This document shows positions 20,017 through 28,323 of a stretch of DNA of 32,408 bases, in pieces. Position 1 is the first letter of the stretch; each line of letters starts with the position of its first letter. The DNA is from Candidatus Methylomirabilota bacterium. Its GTDB lineage: Bacteria > Methylomirabilota > Methylomirabilia > Methylomirabilales > 2-02-FULL-66-22. Under the pieces are notes generated by a model. It saw only the letters and a list, made by a program, of their open reading frames with translations. It was not told where the DNA came from and made no database searches. The stretch spans positions 1 to 32,408 of the forward strand of contig JACPAT010000243.1 in NCBI GenBank assembly GCA_016180655.1, read 5' to 3'. The translations under genes and the position numbers were made by a program.

Positions 20017-21438
20017 TCAGTATTTCGTCTTGACCAAAAAGCCGGTGCGTCCAGAGCAATCCCACCCCTGCGGGCTCTTGTGTGCCCGCAGTTGCTGGCT
20101 CTGCGTCGTTCGTTCGAACTTCTTGCCTCACACACCGCACTGGATGACGTAAGTTGGCCCACTCTTCGGCCGGGATGGTCGCACGCGTGGACGGAAACCA
20201 CCGGGAAATGAGCTCCGCGTCGGTCCACCGCTGCGTCGCGTTGTCGGCGGGATTCCCAGGTCCGTCGGGGAAAGTTCGATGACATAGCGGGGGACGAAAC
20301 CCTGGCCGGTAACCTCCACGCCCTGGATGCGATCGAGGCGGTAGCTGCGCGGCTCGCCACTGTCCACGCGCACCGCGTACAGTACGATGTTGCCAGCCAG
20401 TGTGCGGCCAAGCGAGTACGGCTCGATCCGCCGGATGCTGCCGTCATAGGCGAGGTCCACACACAGTCGATTGCCGCCCGCAAAGCGAACGAGCTCGAGG
20501 AAGGACGACCCGGCAACGCCCTGGCGGCGCAGCGAGCCGACGGCGGGGCGGAAGACTTCCTCGTCAGCGCCGATGGGCAGGCTCGCCAAGGCGGGCGGCG
20601 CCGCGCCACTCTCCAGCCAGCCGAAGAATTCGGGAAGTACGGCCCAGAAGCTCTCGAAGGGCGGGAGCGCCGGAAGCTGATGGCCGAGCATGGCCTGCCA
20701 GTCGGCGAGAAGCTCGGCAACCGCGGCAGTCAAGCTCGTAAGCGTCGGCACGGCCATGCTCTTGAAGGCGCATTTCTTGGCGAGAACTTCTAGAACGGTG
20801 GCTGCCGCGGGCTGGAAATCCCGTTGACGGTACAGATTGATCACGTCGTATAGATCGCGCGGACGCGCGCGTTCAGCAAGCGCACGCACCTTCTCTGCAA
20901 GGACCTCTTCATAGGCATAGCAACGCGCAACGATGCCGTCCGTTGGCGCATCGCTGTAGGGATGGCTGACCGGTCGCTCCACCGGAGGCAGCACATGAAG
21001 CTCGTCAGCGGTCAGGTCGAGCTTGATCCGAGGCAGGCTGCCGCCGCGGCCGAGCGGACCGCTGTAGTAGATCCGGCCCTCGCAGTTCAATCCTCCGCGG
21101 GGATTCCGGTACGTCTCGAACCGCATCAGGTCAACCGGAAGCTCCAGACCGCTCTCCTCGTACACCCAAGCCAATACGGCAGCGAAGGCGGAACGGAGAA
21201 ACCTATCATCGAGGTGCGCTTGATCGCTGAGAGTGAAATCGAGGTCCTCGGAAAAGCGGTAGGTCTCGAAGTAGCACTTCTTCAGGCACGTGCCGCCCTT
21301 GAACGTCCAGGCGGACGCCAGGGCCTCGTGCCCATAGATTCCCGCCAGAAGCCAGCCGAGGACGTAGTCCTTCTCGACGATGTCATGGGTGAGCGAGAGG
21401 TCGTTGGCGACCGCGAGAACCTCCGAACGGTCAATCAT
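20017..21438 (-). CDS. AbiEii/AbiGii-family nucleotidyltransferase toxin with WYL-like domain and C-terminal zinc ribbon; in-frame TGA at 20130-20128
   Basis: Start MIDRSEVLAVAND; KDYVLGWLLAGIY, WTFKGGTCLKKCYFETYRFSEDLDFTL. WYL-like RRIEPYSLGRTLAGNIVLYAVRVDSGEPRSYRLDRIQGVEVTGQGFVPRYVIELSP. Then GPTYVIQCGV-TGA-GKKFERTTQSQQLRAHKSPQGWDCSGRTGFLVKTKY*. The annotated ORF stops at 20128. Confidence 0.85.
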
Positions 21439-22276
21439 CGGCGGGCTCGAGCTTCCAGCGATCAGGCACCCAGAGCCGCCAGCGGCGCACCAAGCGCGGG
21501 GAGGGAAGTGCGGGGTCGAGCTTGACGTTACCCTGGGACAGCCGCTCGGCACAGGCCGAAATGAGCTTCTCCGACCCGCCGACACGCTCGGCGAGGAAGC
21601 CAAGGCGCTTGATGACGGCGCCATTGCCTAGGCGGTCAGCGTACGCAATCAGCGTCTCGGGAGATGCGTCGGCCCGTTTCAGGTAAGCGCGGAGACAGTC
21701 CGCAACGTGCCGAATGCCGCCGCCCATCGCCGGATTGTCCAGCATGTCGATGACGGTGCGGTGGGGGTCAGAGACCTGCAACTTCACGCGACCGCGCCAG
21801 AGTGCTTTCGTCCCAAACAGCTTCGCCTCCGCAACCTGGCGCACAATAAACGTGACGCCCTGAATGGTCTGGCGAGATCGTCGTACCGATCGGGCGGTGT
21901 ACACGAACACGCTGCGGAAGAGCTGTTCGGTCAGATCCCAGTGGTGTGCGGCGCTTGCCCCGCCGATGTACGCCGGACGGAAGAGGGTGGGCACGAGAAC
22001 CCAAGGATCCTCGATCACATGGTCGGCCGGCATTGCCGTTAGCGGGACGGGAGCATAAAGGCCCCGTCGGACACGGCTAAGCCAGCCCTGCTCCTGCCAG
22101 CGCGCGAGCATCTTCGCCGCCGCCGCGCGGCCGATGCCGAGGGCGGCAGTTGTGTCGTCAACGCTGATCAGGTGTCCCGCCTTCCGGAGGACAGCGGACA
22201 GGCGGTTGCGTCCGCGGGGAGACAGCACGAGTCGCTCCGGTGACGTTTCTCTCTGATACGACAGTTCGCGCGACAT
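21431..22276 (-). CDS. AbiEi-family antitoxin / transcriptional regulator (type IV TA)
   Basis: N-terminal wHTH (LISVDDTTAALGIGRAAAAKMLARWQEQGWLSRVRRGLYAPVPLTA), then PWVLVPTLFRPAYIGGASAAHHWDLTEQLF; stop overlaps the toxin start by 8 bp (ATGATTGA). Confidence 0.88.
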   Translation of the reverse strand: MSRELSYQRETSPERLVLSPRGRNRLSAVLRKAGHLISVDDTTAALGIGRAAAAKMLARWQEQGWLSRVRRGLYAPVPLTAMPADHVIEDPWVLVPTLFRPAYIGGASAAHHWDLTEQLFRSVFVYTARSVRRSRQTIQGVTFIVRQVAEAKLFGTKALWRGRVKLQVSDPHRTVIDMLDNPAMGGGIRHVADCLRAYLKRADASPETLIAYADRLGNGAVIKRLGFLAERVGGSEKLISACAERLSQGNVKLDPALPSPRLVRRWRLWVPDRWKLEPADD

Positions 22277-22285
22277 CCTAGACCC

Positions 22286-22317
22286 ATTAAACCAGCGAAT
22301 ACGGTACACTGTAAACC
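22286..22317 (-). promoter_or_regulatory. putative abiE promoter and operator
   Basis: Minus strand TTTACA (22315-22310), 18 nt, TTTAAT (22291-22286); -35 lies within imperfect palindrome GGTTTACAGTGTACC (22317-22303). Confidence 0.4.
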
Positions 22318-22640
22318 ACGCTGTTCGCAGCTAACGTCTTCTTCTGCAGACGGAATGTACCACAGAACAGCTGCCGCCGCAACCTTATCCTGGGTGGCAA
22401 TGTCCGATGTAGTCGGGGTCAATGTCCGTGGAATGGTGTGCTGCCCTACTCAGCAGAAGCGGGGCAATCTTTGGGACCCTGGATTTGGCACCGATTGGAA
22501 CTATCTGGCAGGGGAGCACAGGCCGATCTCTCCGCAAAGACAAGGGGTTACAAAGATTATCCGGTGTCGGATTGGAACTGGATTGGTACTTTATTATTAC
22601 CCCCGCTCACGACACACTTTCGTTGGGTTGCCCGGATCCA

Positions 22641-22660
22641 GCAATTACGCAAGCCTGGCC
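22641..22660 (+). repeat. 20-bp direct repeat, copy 2
   Basis: GCAATTACGCAAGCCTGGCC, identical to 19817-19836. Confidence 0.95.
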
Positions 22661-22850
22661 CCTCGGGGACGTTCCATTGAAGTATTGATATGCCGAGACT
22701 CCGCCAAGGCACAACTCCGGCCCCGTTCATGGGCGGCGCACGGGATGCCGCATTTGCATCGCTGGATATTTCAGGGGTGAATTGCGGACGAGCGGATAGA
22801 CGTGGCCCCGCGGATGGAGCGTTCCGGGGGCGGTGGGGAGAGGGGAGGGT

Positions 22851-23354
22851 TCAGCGTTGGCGGAAGGCCTTCTTGAGCCTCCGGAGGAGGATGTCGCGCG
22901 TGGCCGGGCTCAGCCGGTCCACGAAGAGGATGCCGTTGAGGTGATCCAGCTCGTGCTGGAGGACGCGGGCCAAAAGGTCCTCGCCCTCGATCTCCACGGG
23001 GCGCTCGTTCCGGTCCAGGCCGCGCAGCAGAACGCGGCGCGCGCGCCGGATCTCCTCCCGGAAATCCGGGATGGAGAGGCAGCCCTCCTCGGCGACGCTC
23101 TCACCCTCGGCCTCCACCAGCTCGGGATTGATCAGGACCAGGAGCCTCGACGGGTCGTGATCCTCGGACGGGTTGGCCACGAAGACCCGGCGGAGGCTGC
23201 CGACCTGGTTGGCGGCCAGGCCCACGCCCGGGGCCCCGTACATGGCCTCGACCATGTCGCCAATGAGGCGCTGCAGCTCCCCGTCGATGTTGGAGACGGC
23301 CCGGGCCGTCTGCCGGAGGATCGGGTGACCGTAGGTGAGGATGGGGCGGGTCAT
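22851..23354 (-). CDS. def: peptide deformylase
   Basis: MTRPILTYGHPILRQTARAV, GVGLAANQVG, EEGCLSIPDFR, LQHELDHLNGILFVDRL. Confidence 0.97.
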   Translation of the reverse strand: MTRPILTYGHPILRQTARAVSNIDGELQRLIGDMVEAMYGAPGVGLAANQVGSLRRVFVANPSEDHDPSRLLVLINPELVEAEGESVAEEGCLSIPDFREEIRRARRVLLRGLDRNERPVEIEGEDLLARVLQHELDHLNGILFVDRLSPATRDILLRRLKKAFRQR

Positions 23355-23365
23355 GGGGGGACCGG

Positions 23366-24397
23366 TCAGCATAGCGGCAGGCTCGCCACGGCGTTCAGGT
23401 CCCAGCCGGCACGCTCGCCGCGCCGGAGGCGGACGGCGCCGGCCGCGGCGATCATGGCCGCGTTGTCCGTGCAGAGGGCGGGGGAGGGCACGACCACCTG
23501 GATCCCCTCGGCCTCCGCCTCCGCCTTGAGGGCCTGCCGCAGGGCCCCATTGCAGGCGACGCCGCCCGCCACCACGATCACGCCCAGGGCGTGATCCCGC
23601 GCGGCGCGCATCACCCGCTCGACCAGCATGTCCACGGCCGCCTGCTGAAAGCTGGCGCAGACGTCCCGCACCTGCTGCGGGCCGAGGGGAGGCGCGCCGG
23701 AGGGCGCGGCCGCGCGCCCGAGATCCCGGAGGCAGTGCACCACCGCCGTCTTGAGGCCGCTGAAGCTGAAGTCCAGGCTCCCGTCGCTGAAGACGGCCCG
23801 GGGGAAGGGAATCGCCCGGGGATCGCCGCCCCGCGCCTCCCGCTCGATGGCCGGCCCGCCGGGATAGCCGAGCCCCAAGAGCTTGGCGACCTTGTCGAAG
23901 GCCTCGCCGGCCGCATCGTCGCGGGTCCGGCCCAGGAGGCGGTACTCGCACTCGGCCGGGACGTGGCAGAGGTGCGTGTGGCCCCCCGAGACCACCAGGG
24001 CGGCGAAGGGATGGGTCAGGGTCGGAGATTCCAGGAAGGCAGCGGCGATGTGCCCCTCGAGGTGGTTCACGCCGACCAGGGGGAGGCGGCGGGCGAAGGC
24101 GATGGCCTTGGCCACCGACACGCCGACCAGGAGCGAGCCCACCAGCCCCGGTCCCACCGTCACGGCCAGCGCCGCCAGGTCCTCGAGGCCTACGCCGGCA
24201 TCGGCCAGGGCCCGATCCAGGACCGGGTGGATCACCTCCAGGTGGCGGCGGGAGGCGAGCTCCGGGACGATCCCGCCGTAGGGGGCGTGCACCTCCACCT
24301 GCGAGGCGACCACGTTGCTCCGGATGCGGCGGCCGTCCTCGAGCACCGCCGCCGCCGTCTCGTCGCAGGAGGTCTCGATGCCGAGAACCAGGGTCAT
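23366..24397 (-). CDS. tsaD: tRNA N6-adenosine threonylcarbamoyltransferase
   Basis: MTLVLGIETSCDETAAAVLEDG, GVNHLEGHIAAAFLE, VSGGHTHL, GGVACNGALRQAL. Confidence 0.98.
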   Translation of the reverse strand: MTLVLGIETSCDETAAAVLEDGRRIRSNVVASQVEVHAPYGGIVPELASRRHLEVIHPVLDRALADAGVGLEDLAALAVTVGPGLVGSLLVGVSVAKAIAFARRLPLVGVNHLEGHIAAAFLESPTLTHPFAALVVSGGHTHLCHVPAECEYRLLGRTRDDAAGEAFDKVAKLLGLGYPGGPAIEREARGGDPRAIPFPRAVFSDGSLDFSFSGLKTAVVHCLRDLGRAAAPSGAPPLGPQQVRDVCASFQQAAVDMLVERVMRAARDHALGVIVVAGGVACNGALRQALKAEAEAEGIQVVVPSPALCTDNAAMIAAAGAVRLRRGERAGWDLNAVASLPLC

Positions 24398-24435
24398 CTA
24401 TGACCTAACCCGGCATGGTCGGAACCACACAGGAA

Positions 24436-24540
24436 ACAATATCGAATGTCGAACAGCGAATGGCGAATTTCGAACGAAAGCGGTTCCCGCAGCCGCTCCC
24501 CTCACCGTTCGTCATTCGACATTCGACATTTCGCGAATTT
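24436..24540. repeat. copy 2 of the ~105-bp inverted-repeat element
   Basis: Left arm AATATCGAATGTCGAACAGCGAATGGCGAATTTCGAA (2 mismatches to copy 1), 33 nt loop, right arm TTCGTCATTCGACATTCGACATTTCGCGAATTT. Confidence 0.85.
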
Positions 24541-24563
24541 GCGGTTTAAGGATCGTGGGAAAC

Positions 24564-25905
24564 CTAGCCGGCCGGCTTCGCCTCGCCCTTGGGGGCGGAG
24601 CCGTTGCGTTCCAGGATCCGCGTGGCCTTCAGGATTTCCATGGCCCGCTGGAGCTGGACGTCCTTCTGGAGATCCACCACGTCCCGGCGCCCGATCTCCA
24701 CCCCCTCGCCCTCCTGGTCGCCGATCCGCTGCTCGCGCGGGCGCTCAGCGGGGGCGAGGCGGCGCGCCTCCTCTTCCCGCTGGCGCTGTGTCGAGACCTC
24801 CGGCTTGGGCGGCTCGACGATGATGTCCGGCATGATCCCGGTCCCGTGGATGGAGCGCCCCCGCGGCGTGAAGTACTTGGCCGTGGTCAGGCGCAGGCCC
24901 GAGCCGTCGGAGAGCGGGATCACCGTCTGCACCGAGCCCTTCCCGAAGGTCTTGGTCCCCAGGATCACGGCCCGCTTCCAATCCTGCAGGGCGCCGGCCA
25001 CGATCTCCGACGCGCTGGCCGACCCGCCGTTGACCAGCACCACCATGGGCCACCTGGGGAAGCCGTTGTTGTGCTCCGCGGTGAACCGCAGGTCCTGGTT
25101 CTTGATCCGCCCCTGCGTGTAGACGATGAGCTGGCCCTTGTCCAGGAACATGTCGCTCACCGTCACCGCCTGGTTCAGCAGGCCGCCCGGGTCATTCCGC
25201 AGGTCCAGAACCAAGGCGGTGCTGCCGGCCTTCTGCGCCTGCTCCAGCACCCGCTCCAGATCCTTGGACGTCCGCTCCTGGAAGGAGCTGACGCGGACGT
25301 AGTAGATCCCGTCCCCCAGCTCCTTGCTGCGGACGCTCTTGACCTCGATCACCTCGCGGACCAGGGTGACGTCCAGGGGCTCCAGCGATCCCTCCCGGAG
25401 GATGGTGATGGTCACCTTCGACCCCTTGGGCCCGCGCAGCTTGCGCACCGCGTCCATCAGGGTCATGTCCTTGGTGGGCTGCCCCTCGATCTTGATGATC
25501 CGGTCGCCGGGCTGGATGCCGGCCCGGTCGGCCGGGGTCCCCTCGATGGGGGCAACCACGGTGAGCGTGCGATCCTTCACCGTGATTTCGATGCCCAAGC
25601 CGCCGAAGATGCCCTGGGTCTCGACCTGCATCTCCCGGAAGGTCTCGGGCGGCATGAAGGCGCTGTGGGGATCCAGGGTCTCCAGCATCCCCTTGACCGC
25701 GCCGTAGATCAACTCCCTGGATTTCACCTCGTCCACGTAGTTGGACTGGACCAGCGAGAGGATCTCGGTGAAGACCTTGAGCTTCTCGTAGGTGTCCTCG
25801 ATCGCCGTGGTGCCGTGCTGCACCCCGCCGGTGAAGACGAGGAGCGCCAGGGTACCGGCGAAGATGAAACCCTTCCACCAGGTGCTGTGCCGGATGGGAC
25901 GCATG
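24564..25905 (-). CDS. S41-family C-terminal processing peptidase
   Basis: FGGLGIEITVKDRTLTVVAPIEGTPADRAGIQPGDRIIKI (PDZ), VLVNGGSASASEIVAGALQDWKRAVILGTKTFGKGSVQTVIPL (catalytic). Confidence 0.95.
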
Positions 25906-26062
25906 GGAAATCCCTCCCTCAAACTCCCTCCAAGACCACCGGGGCCGGGGACGGCTCGCCCGTCCCGATTCCCGGGACGGGATCGCCTCCCAGCCGTCGG
26001 CCGATGCATGTGTGGATCGCGTCCAGGGTCCGCGCGCGAACCCGCGGACAGCGCATGGCGCG

Positions 26063-27331
26063 CTAGCGGGGTTGCAGCCAGGCCAGCGGGTCCTGCGGCT
26101 TCCCCTTGTGGCGCAATTCGAAATACAGTTGCGGGCCCTCCAGCGACCCGGCATCTCCGACCTTGGCGATCACCTGGCCCCGCAGGACGGCCTCCCCCGC
26201 CCGCGCCAGAAGCTCGGACGCGTGGGCGTAGAGCGTGAAGTATCCTCCCCCGTGGTCCAGGATGATCAGCCGGCCATACCCCTTGAACCAGTCGGCATAG
26301 ATGGCCGTCCCGTCCGCCACGGCCGCGATGTCCCGGCCCTCGGGCGCCGCGATCTCGATCCCCCGGTTGAAGGTCACGGTGCGGAACCGGGGGTGCTCCT
26401 GCCGTCCGAAGGTGGAGGCCAACGACCCGGTCGTCGGCCAGGAGAGCCTCCCCTTCAACTGCGCGAAGCGGCCGTCATCGCGAGGGTCCGGGACCTCGTC
26501 CTTCCTGCCCGGGGCCTCTCCGCGCGCGCCCTCGCGCCGGGGGGCCGTCCGGGCGGCGCGCCGCTGGCGTTCCTCCTCGCTCTGCAGCCGCGCGATGAGG
26601 GCCTGCAGATCTTTGGCCGAGGCCTCCAGTTCCTTGATGGCGGCCAGATGGCCCGCCTTCTCCTCCCGCACGCTGGCCAGCAGGACCCGGCGCTTGCGCT
26701 GCTCCTCGGCGATCTGAGCGCGGGTGGCCGCGGCCTTCTCCTTGGCGTCGGCCACCTCGGCCTTGGAGCGTTCCAGCTCGGTCCGTTTCTGCGCGAGGTC
26801 AACCAGCGTCGCGCTGTAGGTCCGCATCAGCCGCTGGTCCTGGCCGGCCACGGCCGACAGGTACTTGAGGCGGCGGCCGGCCGCCGAGAAATCCTCGGCC
26901 GACAGCAGCATGCGCACGTAGCCGAACCGCCCCTGCTTGTAGATCGCCCGGAGGCGCCGCTTGAGCAGGCCGCGGCTGCGGCTCTGGCGCGTCTCGGTGG
27001 AGGCGATCTCCTGCGACAGCCTGACGATCCGCTGCTGGCTGGTGCGAAGCTTCGCCTCCAGGCCCTGGAGGGTCTTGGTCTTCTCCTTGAGATCCTGGTC
27101 GAGCCGCGCCAGCTCCCGGGTGAGGGAGGCCTCCTTCCGTCCCGCCTCCTTTACCCGCTCGCGTTCGCGGCCCAGCTCGCGCTGGACCTCTTTCAGGCGG
27201 TCCCGGCTCTCCTGCGCCCGGGGGGGCTTCGCCTCGCTCGCCCCGAGGGCCGGACCCGCCGTCACGAGCCCGAGGGCCGCCGAGACGGACATCAGCAGGA
27301 CGACGACCAGGCTCAAGGTCTTGGACCTCAC
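26063..27331 (-). CDS. EnvC-like murein hydrolase activator, M23 peptidase domain with coiled coil
   Basis: GTG start VRSKTLSLVVVLLMSVSAALG; long coiled coil; C-terminal GIEIAAPEGRDIAAVADGTAIYADWFKGYGRLIILDHGGGYFTLYAHAS; downstream of ftsX. Confidence 0.9.
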   Translation of the reverse strand: MRSKTLSLVVVLLMSVSAALGLVTAGPALGASEAKPPRAQESRDRLKEVQRELGRERERVKEAGRKEASLTRELARLDQDLKEKTKTLQGLEAKLRTSQQRIVRLSQEIASTETRQSRSRGLLKRRLRAIYKQGRFGYVRMLLSAEDFSAAGRRLKYLSAVAGQDQRLMRTYSATLVDLAQKRTELERSKAEVADAKEKAAATRAQIAEEQRKRRVLLASVREEKAGHLAAIKELEASAKDLQALIARLQSEEERQRRAARTAPRREGARGEAPGRKDEVPDPRDDGRFAQLKGRLSWPTTGSLASTFGRQEHPRFRTVTFNRGIEIAAPEGRDIAAVADGTAIYADWFKGYGRLIILDHGGGYFTLYAHASELLARAGEAVLRGQVIAKVGDAGSLEGPQLYFELRHKGKPQDPLAWLQPR

Positions 27332-27332
27332 C

Positions 27333-27378
27333 CGCGGAACCACCGAACCACCGAACGACCGAACCACCGAACGCCTGC
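27333..27378. repeat. 8-nt-period degenerate repeat between the envC-like gene and ftsX
   Basis: GGAACCACCGAACCACCGAACGACCGAACCACCGAACG. Confidence 0.85.
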
Positions 27379-27405
27379 TTTCAGGAGGATCGTGCCCCCG
27401 ACGAT

Positions 27406-28299
27406 TCAGGCGCGCAGGAAGCGGCCTACCGAGATCAGGCTCCCGAATGCGCCCACACTGGCCCCGGCCAGCAGCATGGCCGTGGCCCAGCGGGGATCCA
27501 GGAAGCTCCCCACGCCCACCCCGAAGATCTGTCCCGGCGTGAGCTGGAGCTGCCAGAGGGTGGCCCGGTACGCCCCGAACAGGAGCAGGAGGGCCAGGCC
27601 CGCCCCCAGGCCGCCCTGGATCATCCCCTCCAGCAGGAAGGGGGCCCGGATGTGCGTCTTGGTGGCGCCCACCAGTCGCATGATCTCGATCTCCTCCGCC
27701 CGGGCATACACCGCCAGGCGGATCGTGTTGCTCACGATCAGGAGCGAGGCCATACCCAGGGCCAAGCCCACGCTCAGGCCCAGCAGGCGGAGGACCCGCA
27801 CGGCGGAGGCCACGCGGTCCACCCATTCCTGGCCGTACAAGACGTCCTCCACCCCCTCCAGACGGGTGAGGAAGGCGGCGAACTGCCGGAGCGCCTCGGG
27901 CGTCTGATACGCCTCGTGGACGCGGAGCTGGAGCGAGGCCGGGATGGGGTTCTCCCCCAAACCCTCCAGGAGCGACTCCTTGCCCTTGAGCTCCCGCTTG
28001 AAGCTCTGCAGGGCCTCCTCCTTGGAGGTGTAGGTCATGGCCCTCACCGCACGCTCGCTCTGGATGCGCTTCTTGACCAGGGCGAGCTGCTCGGCGGTGA
28101 TCCCGTCCTCCAGGAACACGGTCACCTGGAACTGCTCCTTCCACTCGGCCACCACGGCCCCCAGGTTGCGGGTGATGATCAGGAAGATCCCCAAGATGAC
28201 GAAGGAGACGGCGATGGTTCCGATGGAGGCCAGGCCCCCCCACCCGCTCCGGCGGATGTTGACCAGGGCATCCTGGAGGATGTACCGGAGGCGTTCCAT
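27406..28299 (-). CDS. ftsX: cell division protein FtsX (permease)
   Basis: MERLRYILQDALVNIRRSGWGGLASIGTIAVSFVILGIFLII, VFLEDGITAEQLALVKKRI, EIMRLVGATKTHIRAPFLLEG. Confidence 0.95.
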   Translation of the reverse strand: MERLRYILQDALVNIRRSGWGGLASIGTIAVSFVILGIFLIITRNLGAVVAEWKEQFQVTVFLEDGITAEQLALVKKRIQSERAVRAMTYTSKEEALQSFKRELKGKESLLEGLGENPIPASLQLRVHEAYQTPEALRQFAAFLTRLEGVEDVLYGQEWVDRVASAVRVLRLLGLSVGLALGMASLLIVSNTIRLAVYARAEEIEIMRLVGATKTHIRAPFLLEGMIQGGLGAGLALLLLFGAYRATLWQLQLTPGQIFGVGVGSFLDPRWATAMLLAGASVGAFGSLISVGRFLRA

Positions 28300-28323
28300 C
28301 GCGTGCGCTGCTCCGCTGCCTGC

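Noticed and set aside
20087-20105. Confident SECIS call downstream of the AbiEii TGA
   Set aside because: The 5-bp hairpin meets spacing/loop expectations only loosely and is mutually exclusive with a stronger 8-bp hairpin (20068-20091); kept only as a testable possibility.
22851-23951. 366-aa minus-strand ORF as a single long protein
   Set aside because: The upstream part is an out-of-frame shadow of tsaD; only the 22851-23354 part (def) is supported.
24315-27907. Long plus-strand ORFs (583 aa, 631 aa) opposite ctpA and the envC-like gene
   Set aside because: Antisense shadow ORFs; the minus-strand frames carry recognisable peptidase domains.
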